The translations under genes were made by a program, and so were the position numbers. From positions 1-33,710 of the forward strand of contig DDJQ01000104.1 of NCBI GenBank assembly GCA_002339125.1: a stretch of DNA of 33,710 nucleotides, in the 5' to 3' direction. A model generated the notes under the pieces. The model made no database searches, was not told where the DNA came from, and saw only the letters and a program-made list of their open reading frames with translations. Source of the stretch: Alteromonadaceae bacterium UBA2620 (GTDB taxonomy: Bacteria > Pseudomonadota > Gammaproteobacteria > Enterobacterales > Alteromonadaceae). Position 1 is the first letter of the stretch; each line of letters begins with the position of its first letter. Shown here piece after piece: positions 8,961 through 15,765 of the stretch.

Positions 8961-9169
8961 TGACTCCTACCATATGACTCTATACTAACCAACTGCCGGT
9001 TAGTTTTCCGTTATTTTGGTTACATGAGATGGGTAATAGGTATTAGCTGCAATAACAAATCTTAACTATTCCCTGGCGTACTCCAATTTACCTGCTTCAG
9101 TTCAGGTCACCAGTCAAAGCGAGCAAGATACACTGTTATCTCGCGCCAATTAATTGAAAGGAATGAAAA
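8961..9169. other. Divergent intergenic region, pilV operon / second fimT-like gene
   Basis: This 209-base AT-rich gap should hold the promoters of both the pilV operon (minus) and the FimT-like gene (plus). TATAGA on the minus strand and TACACT on the plus strand are possible -10 elements. No matching -35 hexamer, sigma-54 site or clear operator was found, and no gene is visible. Confidence 0.45.
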
Positions 9170-9691
9170 ATGAGTGCTCGGGCCCACGGATTTTCACTAA
9201 TTCAATTACTCATAATCGTAGCAATCACGGCAATCATTGCCAGCCAGAGTGTGCAAAGTTTCAGTGCAATGTTAAAAGCTGTAGAGTTAAAAGGGGCTGT
9301 TCAGTTGGTATATTTTCAGATACAGGCTGCACGGCATCAGGCAGTCGCCAGGCAACAGGATATTCAGATAGATATTGTCGATGGTCAGTACTGGTGCATA
9401 GGTATTACCGACCAGACGACCTGTGACTGCCAAAGCCCTCGAAGTTGCACGATTGATGGCGTCGAAAAAGTGACCTCATATGACGAATTTCGATTTGTAG
9501 AACTAGCGGCTTCTACATTTGCCAATAACAACCAGTCACGCTTTTCACCTCCCCGGGGGCTTGCGCAGGGATATGCAGGCTCAGTTACGCTGACTAATGC
9601 CGAGCAGGATTTCAAAGTCATCGTGAGCAATACCGGCAGGGTTAGGATTTGTTCGCTGACTCAAGCTATTCCGCCCTACCCTGAATGCTGA
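9170..9691 (+). CDS. FimT/GspH-like pseudopilin lacking Glu5
   Basis: The 173-residue protein has prepilin leader MSARAHG, then FSLIQLLIIVAI. Cleavage and helix are typical, but mature residue 5 is Gln rather than Glu. The region after the helix (residues 45-65, a basic helix and then beta strands) fits the GspH/FimT fold. Cysteines occur at C76 and in the segment CDCQSPRSC, with two more near the C-terminus (CS...EC), so disulfides are likely. A good ribosome site (AAAGGAATG) precedes the ATG. It converges with the 560-residue PilV-like gene; the stops are 1 base apart. With the next three minus-strand genes it makes a GspH/I/J/K-like quartet. Confidence 0.8.
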   Translation: MSARAHGFSLIQLLIIVAITAIIASQSVQSFSAMLKAVELKGAVQLVYFQIQAARHQAVARQQDIQIDIVDGQYWCIGITDQTTCDCQSPRSCTIDGVEKVTSYDEFRFVELAASTFANNNQSRFSPPRGLAQGYAGSVTLTNAEQDFKVIVSNTGRVRICSLTQAIPPYPEC

Positions 9692-9692
9692 T

Positions 9693-11375
9693 TCATGGCG
9701 CACTTGCGCTGCTATCAACCTGGACCTGGATATGGTCTGCAAAAAGCTGAGAATACTCATCAGGAGATAAAGGCAGAGTACCGGTAATCCCGGCATTGCC
9801 AGCGTAGCTACCCACGTTGATATTCGTAACGCCATCAACGATACCCGTTACCCGACCACGGCTGTAAGTACTGTAGTAGTGATTCACCGGATCGATAACG
9901 GTTTCCATCGTTTCGCTAGTGACTGTTGCAATAACCGGGTTATCTGCGTGCCAGCTGGCCAACAGGGTAAGATTGATGTCATAAAAAGGTACTATCTGCT
10001 GCCATAGCGGGTCATTTGCCGCCAGTTTTGCTTGCACCGTGGCAAGGTGGGAGCTTGTCATCCTATCCAGATAAATCCCTCTGGCAATCAGTTGATAATC
10101 GCCAGGCGGTACCTGTAATGCACGACTCGCCAGGCTGGATGAAACAGGTAAATTGCTAATTCTGCTGGCTATGAGCCCAGTAATATATTTCCGATAATCG
10201 TCCAGTGCCGTTTGAGTGTCCAAAAAGGACGCTTCAAATGCGATGATATCGACAAGTTGCCAGTCGGGGGAAAGCTCATAGAAGCCGTTAATCCGTTTAA
10301 ATCGACAATTTTCGATATACGGGTCGCCTATCTGGGTGGCTTTAGTGAAGTTTCCGCCTCCAACTGAGTCATAATGACTGTGAGGTAAGCCCCCTTCCAG
10401 GCGATAGTAAGCTTCACTGGCAACCATATTCATATTGTCATGATGGTCCCGACAACAAACATCGCACCGTGCAGGTTGCTGATTATCGGCCACCACACCG
10501 GTGTCTTTTACCTCAGGATAACCTGGCAAATCTACCAACTCATCTCCTTTAAGTACCGTCATTGCCGGGGTATAACCATTCCCGCTACCAGCCAGTTTGC
10601 ATTTACAGCTAAGGGTCAAAAAATCCTGTTGTTTGACCAATTTATGCTTTTGGCCGCTGGATACATAGCGATAAGAAGACAGTTCAACCAGATGGTTATT
10701 GCCTTGATTAATACTCTCAGGTAACGGTTTGCTGGCTTCCACCTGCTGATTATTGCCGAGGTTGTATGATATGACGTCTGGTGCGGAACCGGGCGTAAAA
10801 GGCACCTGAGGCTGCGCTTTAACGTTATCAGACTCATTGACGGCGTGAAAACTGTGCGCTAACGATACTGGTGCTATATTCCCATCCACTGCAATCGTCA
10901 TGGTGTTGCCTTTGGTATCAACCCATTCAACTGTTACCGTCACTTGTTTTTGCGCCGGGAACGGGGGTAATGGCAAGCCTCTTCCAAGCAGGGTTACTCT
11001 GTCCATCCAGGTATCGGCAACACCATCACCGGTGGTATCGCTAAAATATTTATCCTCAACTTGCCAGTTACGGTAAAATGAATGGAATTTTCCATCGGTG
11101 CCGAGCGTTACATCTACCTGGCCGGGTGTAATCGTACCACCGGCATTATCAGCTATATCATTATAGGCAATAATTCCCGCAGCACTTTCAATAGCTTCGA
11201 ATTGTCGCAGATCATCAAACTTATTCTGAGCTAACCGCAAAGCTGCATGCCGATTACTGGTCTGCGCATCACTACGCATGTATGCAGACTGCAATGACAC
11301 CACCCCACTTACGCCGAGCATAATAATTAGTGAGGCAATTAACACTTCAACCAGTGAGAAGCCGCGAACCTGCAT
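9693..11375 (-). CDS. Giant PilV/GspI-like minor pilin with Cys/His cluster
   Basis: The 560-residue protein has prepilin leader MQVRG followed by FSLVEVLIASLIIMLGVSGVVSLQ, so Glu5 is present and the N-terminus is PilV/GspI-like. Typical PilV proteins are 120-220 residues, so most of this one is extra. The body contains a Cys/His cluster: C257-x-C259, C304-D-V-C307-C308-R-D-H311-H312, H332-S-H334 and C357. This could bind a metal or form disulfides; there is no CxxCH, so not c-type heme. An acidic loop DTTGDGVAD (113-121) resembles the PilY1 calcium loop. A strong AGGAGG site precedes the ATG. It is the last of three minus-strand genes (pilW-like, pilX-like, this). I do not know its function; a tip adhesin or initiation subunit is the natural inference. 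Confidence 0.82.
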   Translation of the reverse strand: MQVRGFSLVEVLIASLIIMLGVSGVVSLQSAYMRSDAQTSNRHAALRLAQNKFDDLRQFEAIESAAGIIAYNDIADNAGGTITPGQVDVTLGTDGKFHSFYRNWQVEDKYFSDTTGDGVADTWMDRVTLLGRGLPLPPFPAQKQVTVTVEWVDTKGNTMTIAVDGNIAPVSLAHSFHAVNESDNVKAQPQVPFTPGSAPDVISYNLGNNQQVEASKPLPESINQGNNHLVELSSYRYVSSGQKHKLVKQQDFLTLSCKCKLAGSGNGYTPAMTVLKGDELVDLPGYPEVKDTGVVADNQQPARCDVCCRDHHDNMNMVASEAYYRLEGGLPHSHYDSVGGGNFTKATQIGDPYIENCRFKRINGFYELSPDWQLVDIIAFEASFLDTQTALDDYRKYITGLIASRISNLPVSSSLASRALQVPPGDYQLIARGIYLDRMTSSHLATVQAKLAANDPLWQQIVPFYDINLTLLASWHADNPVIATVTSETMETVIDPVNHYYSTYSRGRVTGIVDGVTNINVGSYAGNAGITGTLPLSPDEYSQLFADHIQVQVDSSASAP

Positions 11376-11383
11376 AAAACCTC

Positions 11384-12508
11384 CTAATAATCCCGCCAGC
11401 TGCCGGGCACTCTGGCCAGGCGTTGAAACGAACTATGCTGTTGTAGCCGCGTTAAGACGTCCCGGTGATAAGTTGAGTGGTAATAGCCGTTAGCGTGACC
11501 TAAAATGTGATTCGCTATCACTCCACCAATTACTCTGGCACCACCGGTCATATAAATATCGTAATTACTCGTGGTAGTGGGTTTTCTGAACGAAAACACC
11601 AGCCCGGTAATCATGGAGCCACTGTTAATCGTTAAGTCACCGTCGGCGACAATGAGTATTACAGGGTTGGTATTATTGCCCACCAGAGTATTCGCAGTGA
11701 TGTAACAATGACCCTCGACCCAGATAAATCCCGATGTTGCCGCCCCCAACGACGTACAAGTCGATAACACTTCGTCAGCTTCATTGCGCAATAATGTCCA
11801 CTGACTCGCCGGTACATTAAAAATATACTCGAGTAAATCGTCCGGAAAATTAACATCGTTATTCAGAATGTCAGGCCCCTGAATACCGGTTTGAGAATAT
11901 GGGCTGTTACTGCAGTTACCTTCAGCAAAGGACTGCTGGCTACAGGTTTTAGTGCTTCCGTTGAGCAAATCCACATCCAAATCGCTCCAGACAGACAAGG
12001 GCACTCCTGCCCCACCACCATCAGGATTAGCAACTACCTCAAAGGCGCCTCCCGCAGCTATCCCTCCGGCCACGACAAGTGGAGCATCCGGTAGATTCGC
12101 CACCAGAGGGTAAATCAATGCCTGCTCTGTAACGGTTACAATGGACAACCGGTCAGGCGACTGCCCGACAGACTCTAATGTCATTAAGCGCTGCGTAGCG
12201 GATTCGCGGAGTATTTCGTCCCAACTCCCCGTAGTGGTAAACCTGCCCTGCCCTGGCAAGCTACCGGTAAACTGAGCACCATCCCAGTAAGGCTCTATAG
12301 ACAGAACCCCCAGAGCTTTCATAAGTCCGGCCTCGGCACTGTTAAATGCCAGAAGACGATTTTGTTCATTTAAAGTAATTTGGTTCTCAAAGGACTTAAC
12401 CTGACCGGTATATAAGGTCACCAGTGCCGCCATGGTGAGCAATAAAACCACCGAAGTCAGGACTATTGCCCCTCTTTGTGTGGATAATATAGTCGTTTTA
12501 GCTTTCAT
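11384..12508 (-). CDS. PilX/GspK-like minor pilin with repeat-rich C-terminus
   Basis: The 374-residue protein has a leader ending in QRG, then AIVLTSVVLLLTMAALVTLY without Glu5, as in PilX and GspK. The helix continues with the PilX-type segment LLAFNSAEAGL. The C-terminal third (about 285-350) is a run of short Gly/Ala-rich strands (VADGDLTINSGSMITG and IYMTGGARVIGGVIAN), suggesting a small beta-solenoid. It ends in VPGSWRDY, a terminus I associate with a subgroup of long PilX-like proteins. It is about twice the length of the other PilX in this window. The start overlaps the upstream PilW-like gene by 11 bases and the next gene follows by 8 bases, so the three form an operon. Confidence 0.8.
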   Translation of the reverse strand: MKAKTTILSTQRGAIVLTSVVLLLTMAALVTLYTGQVKSFENQITLNEQNRLLAFNSAEAGLMKALGVLSIEPYWDGAQFTGSLPGQGRFTTTGSWDEILRESATQRLMTLESVGQSPDRLSIVTVTEQALIYPLVANLPDAPLVVAGGIAAGGAFEVVANPDGGGAGVPLSVWSDLDVDLLNGSTKTCSQQSFAEGNCSNSPYSQTGIQGPDILNNDVNFPDDLLEYIFNVPASQWTLLRNEADEVLSTCTSLGAATSGFIWVEGHCYITANTLVGNNTNPVILIVADGDLTINSGSMITGLVFSFRKPTTTSNYDIYMTGGARVIGGVIANHILGHANGYYHSTYHRDVLTRLQQHSSFQRLARVPGSWRDY

Positions 12509-13124
12509 GGTTTCTCACCACCACAACGGTTTGATACACCTTTGACAATTTATCGTTAGCCGATAACTCTCCGCTAAGAAAAATGGTAACTGATGTGCTG
12601 GTAATCCCCTGTTGAACCGTTTGGTTAATGGCAAACCTAAGTGAAGTAACCTTGACTACGCTGCTGTCGGTTAAGTCTTCCCAACCATTACTGGTGCAAT
12701 CAAGAGAGTTACGTCGAATTTCTACCGTGCCATCAAGGAGTCGGTAACCGAAGTTCTCATTGGGTGAGGCCAGGTCTAGTGTGCCATTGTCGTTACTGTC
12801 GTAGCTAAACAATACGCAGCTTTGTGCCGTTTCACCGGGATACTCGCTGATAGAGATAGATTGATTAAATGGCGAGGGATTAGCATCCGGCTGAGAAACC
12901 ATAGCCTTGGTGTTTCCAGAAAAACCAGTTCTTCGTAAATCTGCGATGATGAGCGCATAAACGTTGCCTAATTCTTCATTAAGCCTGGCACTGTTAAGTA
13001 AATTGCCGTTAACTCCCACTCCATAACCCACCAGCGACGACACAGCGGCCAAAGAACCAACAGCCAACGTCATGGCAATCATAATTTCAATTAAGCTGTA
13101 CCCGCCCTGGTATCTAACATTCAT
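12498..13124 (-). CDS. PilW/GspJ-like minor pilin of the second set
   Basis: The 208-residue protein, from the preferred start, has leader MNVRYQGG, then YSLIE with Glu5, and a hydrophobic helix. The frame extends to an ATG at 13214 (238 residues), but that would add a 30-residue polar extension before a normal leader and has no ribosome site, so I chose 13124, which has a purine-rich GAGAG upstream. The globular domain is PilW-like. It contains the acidic loop D109-S-N-D-N-G-T-L-D117, a possible calcium site, and a pattern of paired strands. It is the first gene of the second minus-strand minor-pilin operon. Confidence 0.78.
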   Translation of the reverse strand: MNVRYQGGYSLIEIMIAMTLAVGSLAAVSSLVGYGVGVNGNLLNSARLNEELGNVYALIIADLRRTGFSGNTKAMVSQPDANPSPFNQSISISEYPGETAQSCVLFSYDSNDNGTLDLASPNENFGYRLLDGTVEIRRNSLDCTSNGWEDLTDSSVVKVTSLRFAINQTVQQGITSTSVTIFLSGELSANDKLSKVYQTVVVVRNHES

Positions 13125-13249
13125 TTCGCAATAAATCTCTCTGTTGTACTCATCGCACACTGAACTACTCACAGAAGCAGCTTTCTGTGTCTCGTCTGAT
13201 GACACATTATGCATACTGCTTTAGCTTGTTTCTGCTGGTCTTAAGAATG

Positions 13250-13271
13250 GTTGTTAGATAGTTGTTAGATA
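13250..13271 (+). repeat. 11-bp tandem duplication
   Basis: GTTGTTAGATA is repeated twice head-to-tail upstream of the second minor-pilin operon and of the PilE-like gene. It may be a replication slippage product or part of a regulator site. The rest of the gap (13215-13358) shows no gene. Confidence 0.6.
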
Positions 13272-13393
13272 GTCGCCAACCAAACAGTGGCTTTAGGATA
13301 AGAGCCGTACGTGCGTTCAGTTGACTGATAGGGCGTAAATTTGGAGTATCAGGTTACGATGAATCAACTGGCTTTACAGGGAACAACTATCTG

Positions 13394-13759
13394 ATGAAAA
13401 CAACAGGATTTACGCTGATAGAGCTGATGATTGCCGTTGTGATAATGGGTATTCTGGCTGCGATTGCTCTGCCGGCATATCAGGGCCAGGTAAGGGAATC
13501 CAGACGGGGAGATGCTCAAACAGCACTGATGCAAATGCATATGAGCCAGGAAAACTACAGGCTGCAAAACATTACCTACGGCGCCGCAGCGGATATCGGC
13601 ATTCCGGCATCGGATTTTTACACTTTCAGTGTAAGTAACGTTAGTGCCACCACGTTTACGCTGACCGCAACAGCAAAAGGAAGTCAGACTAATGATACGG
13701 GTTGCACAACCCTGACACTCGACGAGTCAATGAATCGCACCCCAGCCAACTGCTGGTAA
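13394..13759 (+). CDS. PilE-like type IV pilin
   Basis: The 121-residue pilin has leader MKTTG and FTLIELMIAVVIMGILAAIALPAYQ, a textbook type IVa N-terminus with Glu5. Two cysteines (C104 and C120) bracket a 15-residue D-region, so the usual C-terminal disulfide can form, unlike the other PilE in this window. The small size fits the PilE/ComP-like minor pilin group; it is not obviously a major PilA. It lies between the second minor-pilin operon (divergent) and ispH (convergent). The ATG overlaps the stop of a possible 11-codon upstream ORF. Confidence 0.82.
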   Translation: MKTTGFTLIELMIAVVIMGILAAIALPAYQGQVRESRRGDAQTALMQMHMSQENYRLQNITYGAAADIGIPASDFYTFSVSNVSATTFTLTATAKGSQTNDTGCTTLTLDESMNRTPANCW

Positions 13760-13774
13760 CACGATTCAGGGAAG

Positions 13775-13803
13775 TGCTCGCAAGCAAGACGCTGCTGCGA
13801 GCA
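13775..13803. terminator. Possible convergent terminator, PilE-like / ispH
   Basis: An 8-bp inverted repeat (TGCTCGCA with TGCGAGCA) surrounds a 13-base loop between the convergent stops. There is no strong T-run on either side, so intrinsic termination is uncertain. Confidence 0.4.
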
Positions 13804-13819
13804 TAAGACGGGAATTGTT

Positions 13820-14764
13820 TTAGCTTACCTGTTTAACCCGCAGTTCTTTGGGCACGGCAAACTCAATACTTTCCTCACGACCGCTACGTTCGCTGGCTTT
13901 TACTGCTCCCCAGTCGAGTAAACGCTGAATAACCCGTTTAACCAGTACCTCAGGCGCTGATGCGCCAGCGGTAACACCGATATGCTCAACGCCATCGAGC
14001 CACTCGCGCTGGATACAGTTCTCATCGGCGATCAGATGTGCCTGTGCACCCATTTTGCCCGCCAGCTCGCGTAAACGATTTGAGTTAGAGCTGTTTTGCG
14101 CGCCCACCACCAGCAACACCTGGCAATCCTGAGCCAGCTCGCGCACGGCATCCTGGCGATTTTGCGTGGCATAACAAATATCATCTTTACGCGGCCCTTC
14201 AATGGCCGGAAAACGTTCACGCAAGGCGTCGATCACGTCGGCGGTATCATCAACCGATAACGTAGTCTGACTGCAATAATAAAGTGCATTGGGGTTTTTT
14301 ACTTCCAGCGTTTGTACATCGTCACTGGACTCCACCAGGTAGATACCGCCTTCAGGGTTATCGTACTGCCCCATGGTGCCTTCCACTTCCGGATGCCCGG
14401 CGTGGCCAATCAAAATACATTCGGTGCCCCGGCGGCTGGCGCGGGTGACTTCAAGGTGAACCTTGGTAACCAGTGGACAGGTAGCGTCGAATACTTTCAG
14501 GCCACGACGTTCGGCTTCTTTGCGCACGGCCTGCGAGACGCCGTGGGCAGAAAAAATGACGATGTTATCGTCTGGTACTTCATCCAGCTCATCCACAAAA
14601 ATAGCGCCGCGCTCTTTCAGTCCATCTACCACAAACTTGTTATGCACCACTTCGTGGCGAACATAGATAGGTGGCTGAAAAATTTCCAGTGCCCGTTCAA
14701 CAATGGTAATGGCGCGGTCTACACCGGCACAAAAGCCACGGGGATTAGCTAAATGAATTTGCAT
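13820..14764 (-). CDS. ispH: 4-hydroxy-3-methylbut-2-enyl diphosphate reductase
   Basis: IspH (LytB) is the last enzyme of the MEP isoprenoid pathway; it reduces HMBPP to IPP and DMAPP using a 4Fe-4S cluster in the cytosol. The 314 residues match the family length. The three cluster cysteines are at the expected positions: C12 (RGFCAGVDRA), C96 (DATCPLVTKVH) and C197 (DICYATQNRQ). Catalytic E126 (HPEVEGT) and the His residues at 41 and 124 are present. It is the last gene of the murJ-ribF-ileS-lspA-fkpB-ispH run, 19 bases after fkpB. Confidence 0.97.
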   Translation of the reverse strand: MQIHLANPRGFCAGVDRAITIVERALEIFQPPIYVRHEVVHNKFVVDGLKERGAIFVDELDEVPDDNIVIFSAHGVSQAVRKEAERRGLKVFDATCPLVTKVHLEVTRASRRGTECILIGHAGHPEVEGTMGQYDNPEGGIYLVESSDDVQTLEVKNPNALYYCSQTTLSVDDTADVIDALRERFPAIEGPRKDDICYATQNRQDAVRELAQDCQVLLVVGAQNSSNSNRLRELAGKMGAQAHLIADENCIQREWLDGVEHIGVTAGASAPEVLVKRVIQRLLDWGAVKASERSGREESIEFAVPKELRVKQVS

Positions 14765-14783
14765 GGTACGCCCTTACTCAAGT

Positions 14784-15233
14784 CTAAGCGTTGATAACAT
14801 CGATGATTTCAACATCAAAGATCACGGTTTGTCCAGCCAGCGGATGATTAAAGTCCACGGTTACGGAGGTACCGGCGATGCTGCGAATGATCCCCGGTAC
14901 TTCACTGCCATCGGGTTGGGCAAAGGCCATAATCATCCCTTCTTCTAGAGTCATATCGGCGGCAAAACGGCTTTTATCCATGTGGTGCACGTTATCCGGG
15001 TTTGGCTGGCCAAAAGCGTCTTCCGGTGCCAGCTCGAAGGATTTTTTATCGCCAGCTGACAGTCCCAATAAACAAGCTTCAAAATTAGGCGTTAAGCTGC
15101 CATCGCCCATCACCAGCTTGGCTGGCTTTTTGTTTACACGGGTACTGTCGGCGGCTGAACCGTCGGCCAGTTTAAGGTCAAAGTGCATAATAACCTGGCT
15201 TTTATCGCCAATCACTTTTGATGTTTCGCTCAC
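14784..15233 (-). CDS. fkpB: FKBP-type peptidyl-prolyl isomerase FkpB (SlpA)
   Basis: This SlyD-like cytosolic FKBP sits in the conserved position between lspA and ispH. The segment TVDFNHPLAGQTVIFDVEIIDV is nearly identical in pattern to E. coli FkpB; the insert-in-flap chaperone domain is present and there is no metal-binding tail. Two in-frame GTG codons are possible starts: 15239 and 15233. AGAGAG lies only 1 base before the first but 7 bases before the second, and the second gives MSETSKV, aligning with the E. coli start MSES, so 15233 is chosen (149 residues). Confidence 0.93.
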   Translation of the reverse strand: MSETSKVIGDKSQVIMHFDLKLADGSAADSTRVNKKPAKLVMGDGSLTPNFEACLLGLSAGDKKSFELAPEDAFGQPNPDNVHHMDKSRFAADMTLEEGMIMAFAQPDGSEVPGIIRSIAGTSVTVDFNHPLAGQTVIFDVEIIDVINA

Positions 15234-15255
15234 GGTCACTCTCTCTACGTTCAGG

Positions 15256-15765
15256 TTAGTTTGCGCTACTGGTTGATGTGTTGTCTTCTTTGCTGGTTAG
15301 CATGTCCCAGATAAGCAGGGCAGCGCCAATAAAGATAGCGCTGTCGGCCAGGTTAAATGCTGGCCAGTGCCAGTCATTTACGTAGAAATCCAGAAAATCG
15401 ATGACATAACCATGCACAATCCGGTCGTACACGTTACCCAGTGCGCCGCCCAGAATAAAACTAAAGGCTACCGGCAGCAGCTTTTGTTGTTTAGGCGTTT
15501 GCTTGAGCCACCACAGGATCACGCTACAAACGGCTACCGCAATGGCAGTAAAAAACCACCGCTGCCAGCCGCCTGAGTCATGCAGAAAGCTAAACGCGGC
15601 ACCGTAATTATGCACATAAGTGAAGTTGAAAAACGGCGCCAGCTGGACCGACTCATACAATGCCATGCTGTCCATCACGGCGTACTTACTCCAGAGATCC
15701 AGCACTACCGTGATCACGCTTATCCATAAAAAGCGCAGGCCGCTTTCGCTAATAAACTTAGGCAT
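15256..15765 (-). CDS. lspA: Lipoprotein signal peptidase (signal peptidase II)
   Basis: LspA is an inner-membrane aspartyl protease that cleaves prolipoprotein signal peptides after lipidation. From the chosen ATG it has 169 residues and four membrane segments. Catalytic Asp123 (GYVIDFLDFY) and Asp141 (FNLADSAIFIG) are present, as is the conserved NYGAAFSFL segment. The frame is open to an upstream ATG at 15789 (177 residues), but the N-terminus MPKFISESGLRFLW aligns with the E. coli start, so 15765 is preferred. The gene overlaps the 3' end of ileS by 8 bases. Confidence 0.95.
   Translation of the reverse strand: MPKFISESGLRFLWISVITVVLDLWSKYAVMDSMALYESVQLAPFFNFTYVHNYGAAFSFLHDSGGWQRWFFTAIAVAVCSVILWWLKQTPKQQKLLPVAFSFILGGALGNVYDRIVHGYVIDFLDFYVNDWHWPAFNLADSAIFIGAALLIWDMLTSKEDNTSTSSAN

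Noticed and set aside
9693..11375. Multiheme cytochrome reading of the CxxC motif in the giant pilin
   Set aside because: The motif is CxxCC and no CxxCH is present, so no c-type heme site.
13124..13214. Long N-terminal extension of the PilW-like gene (start 13214)
   Set aside because: A normal 8-residue leader starts at 13124; the extension is polar, has no ribosome site and would place the cleavage site too far in.
1807..13759. Type II secretion or MSHA locus instead of type IV pilus
   Set aside because: PilY1 plus PilV/W/X and the flanking ispH-rpsT order fit type IVa minor pilins; no gspC-G, gspL-M or msh genes are present.
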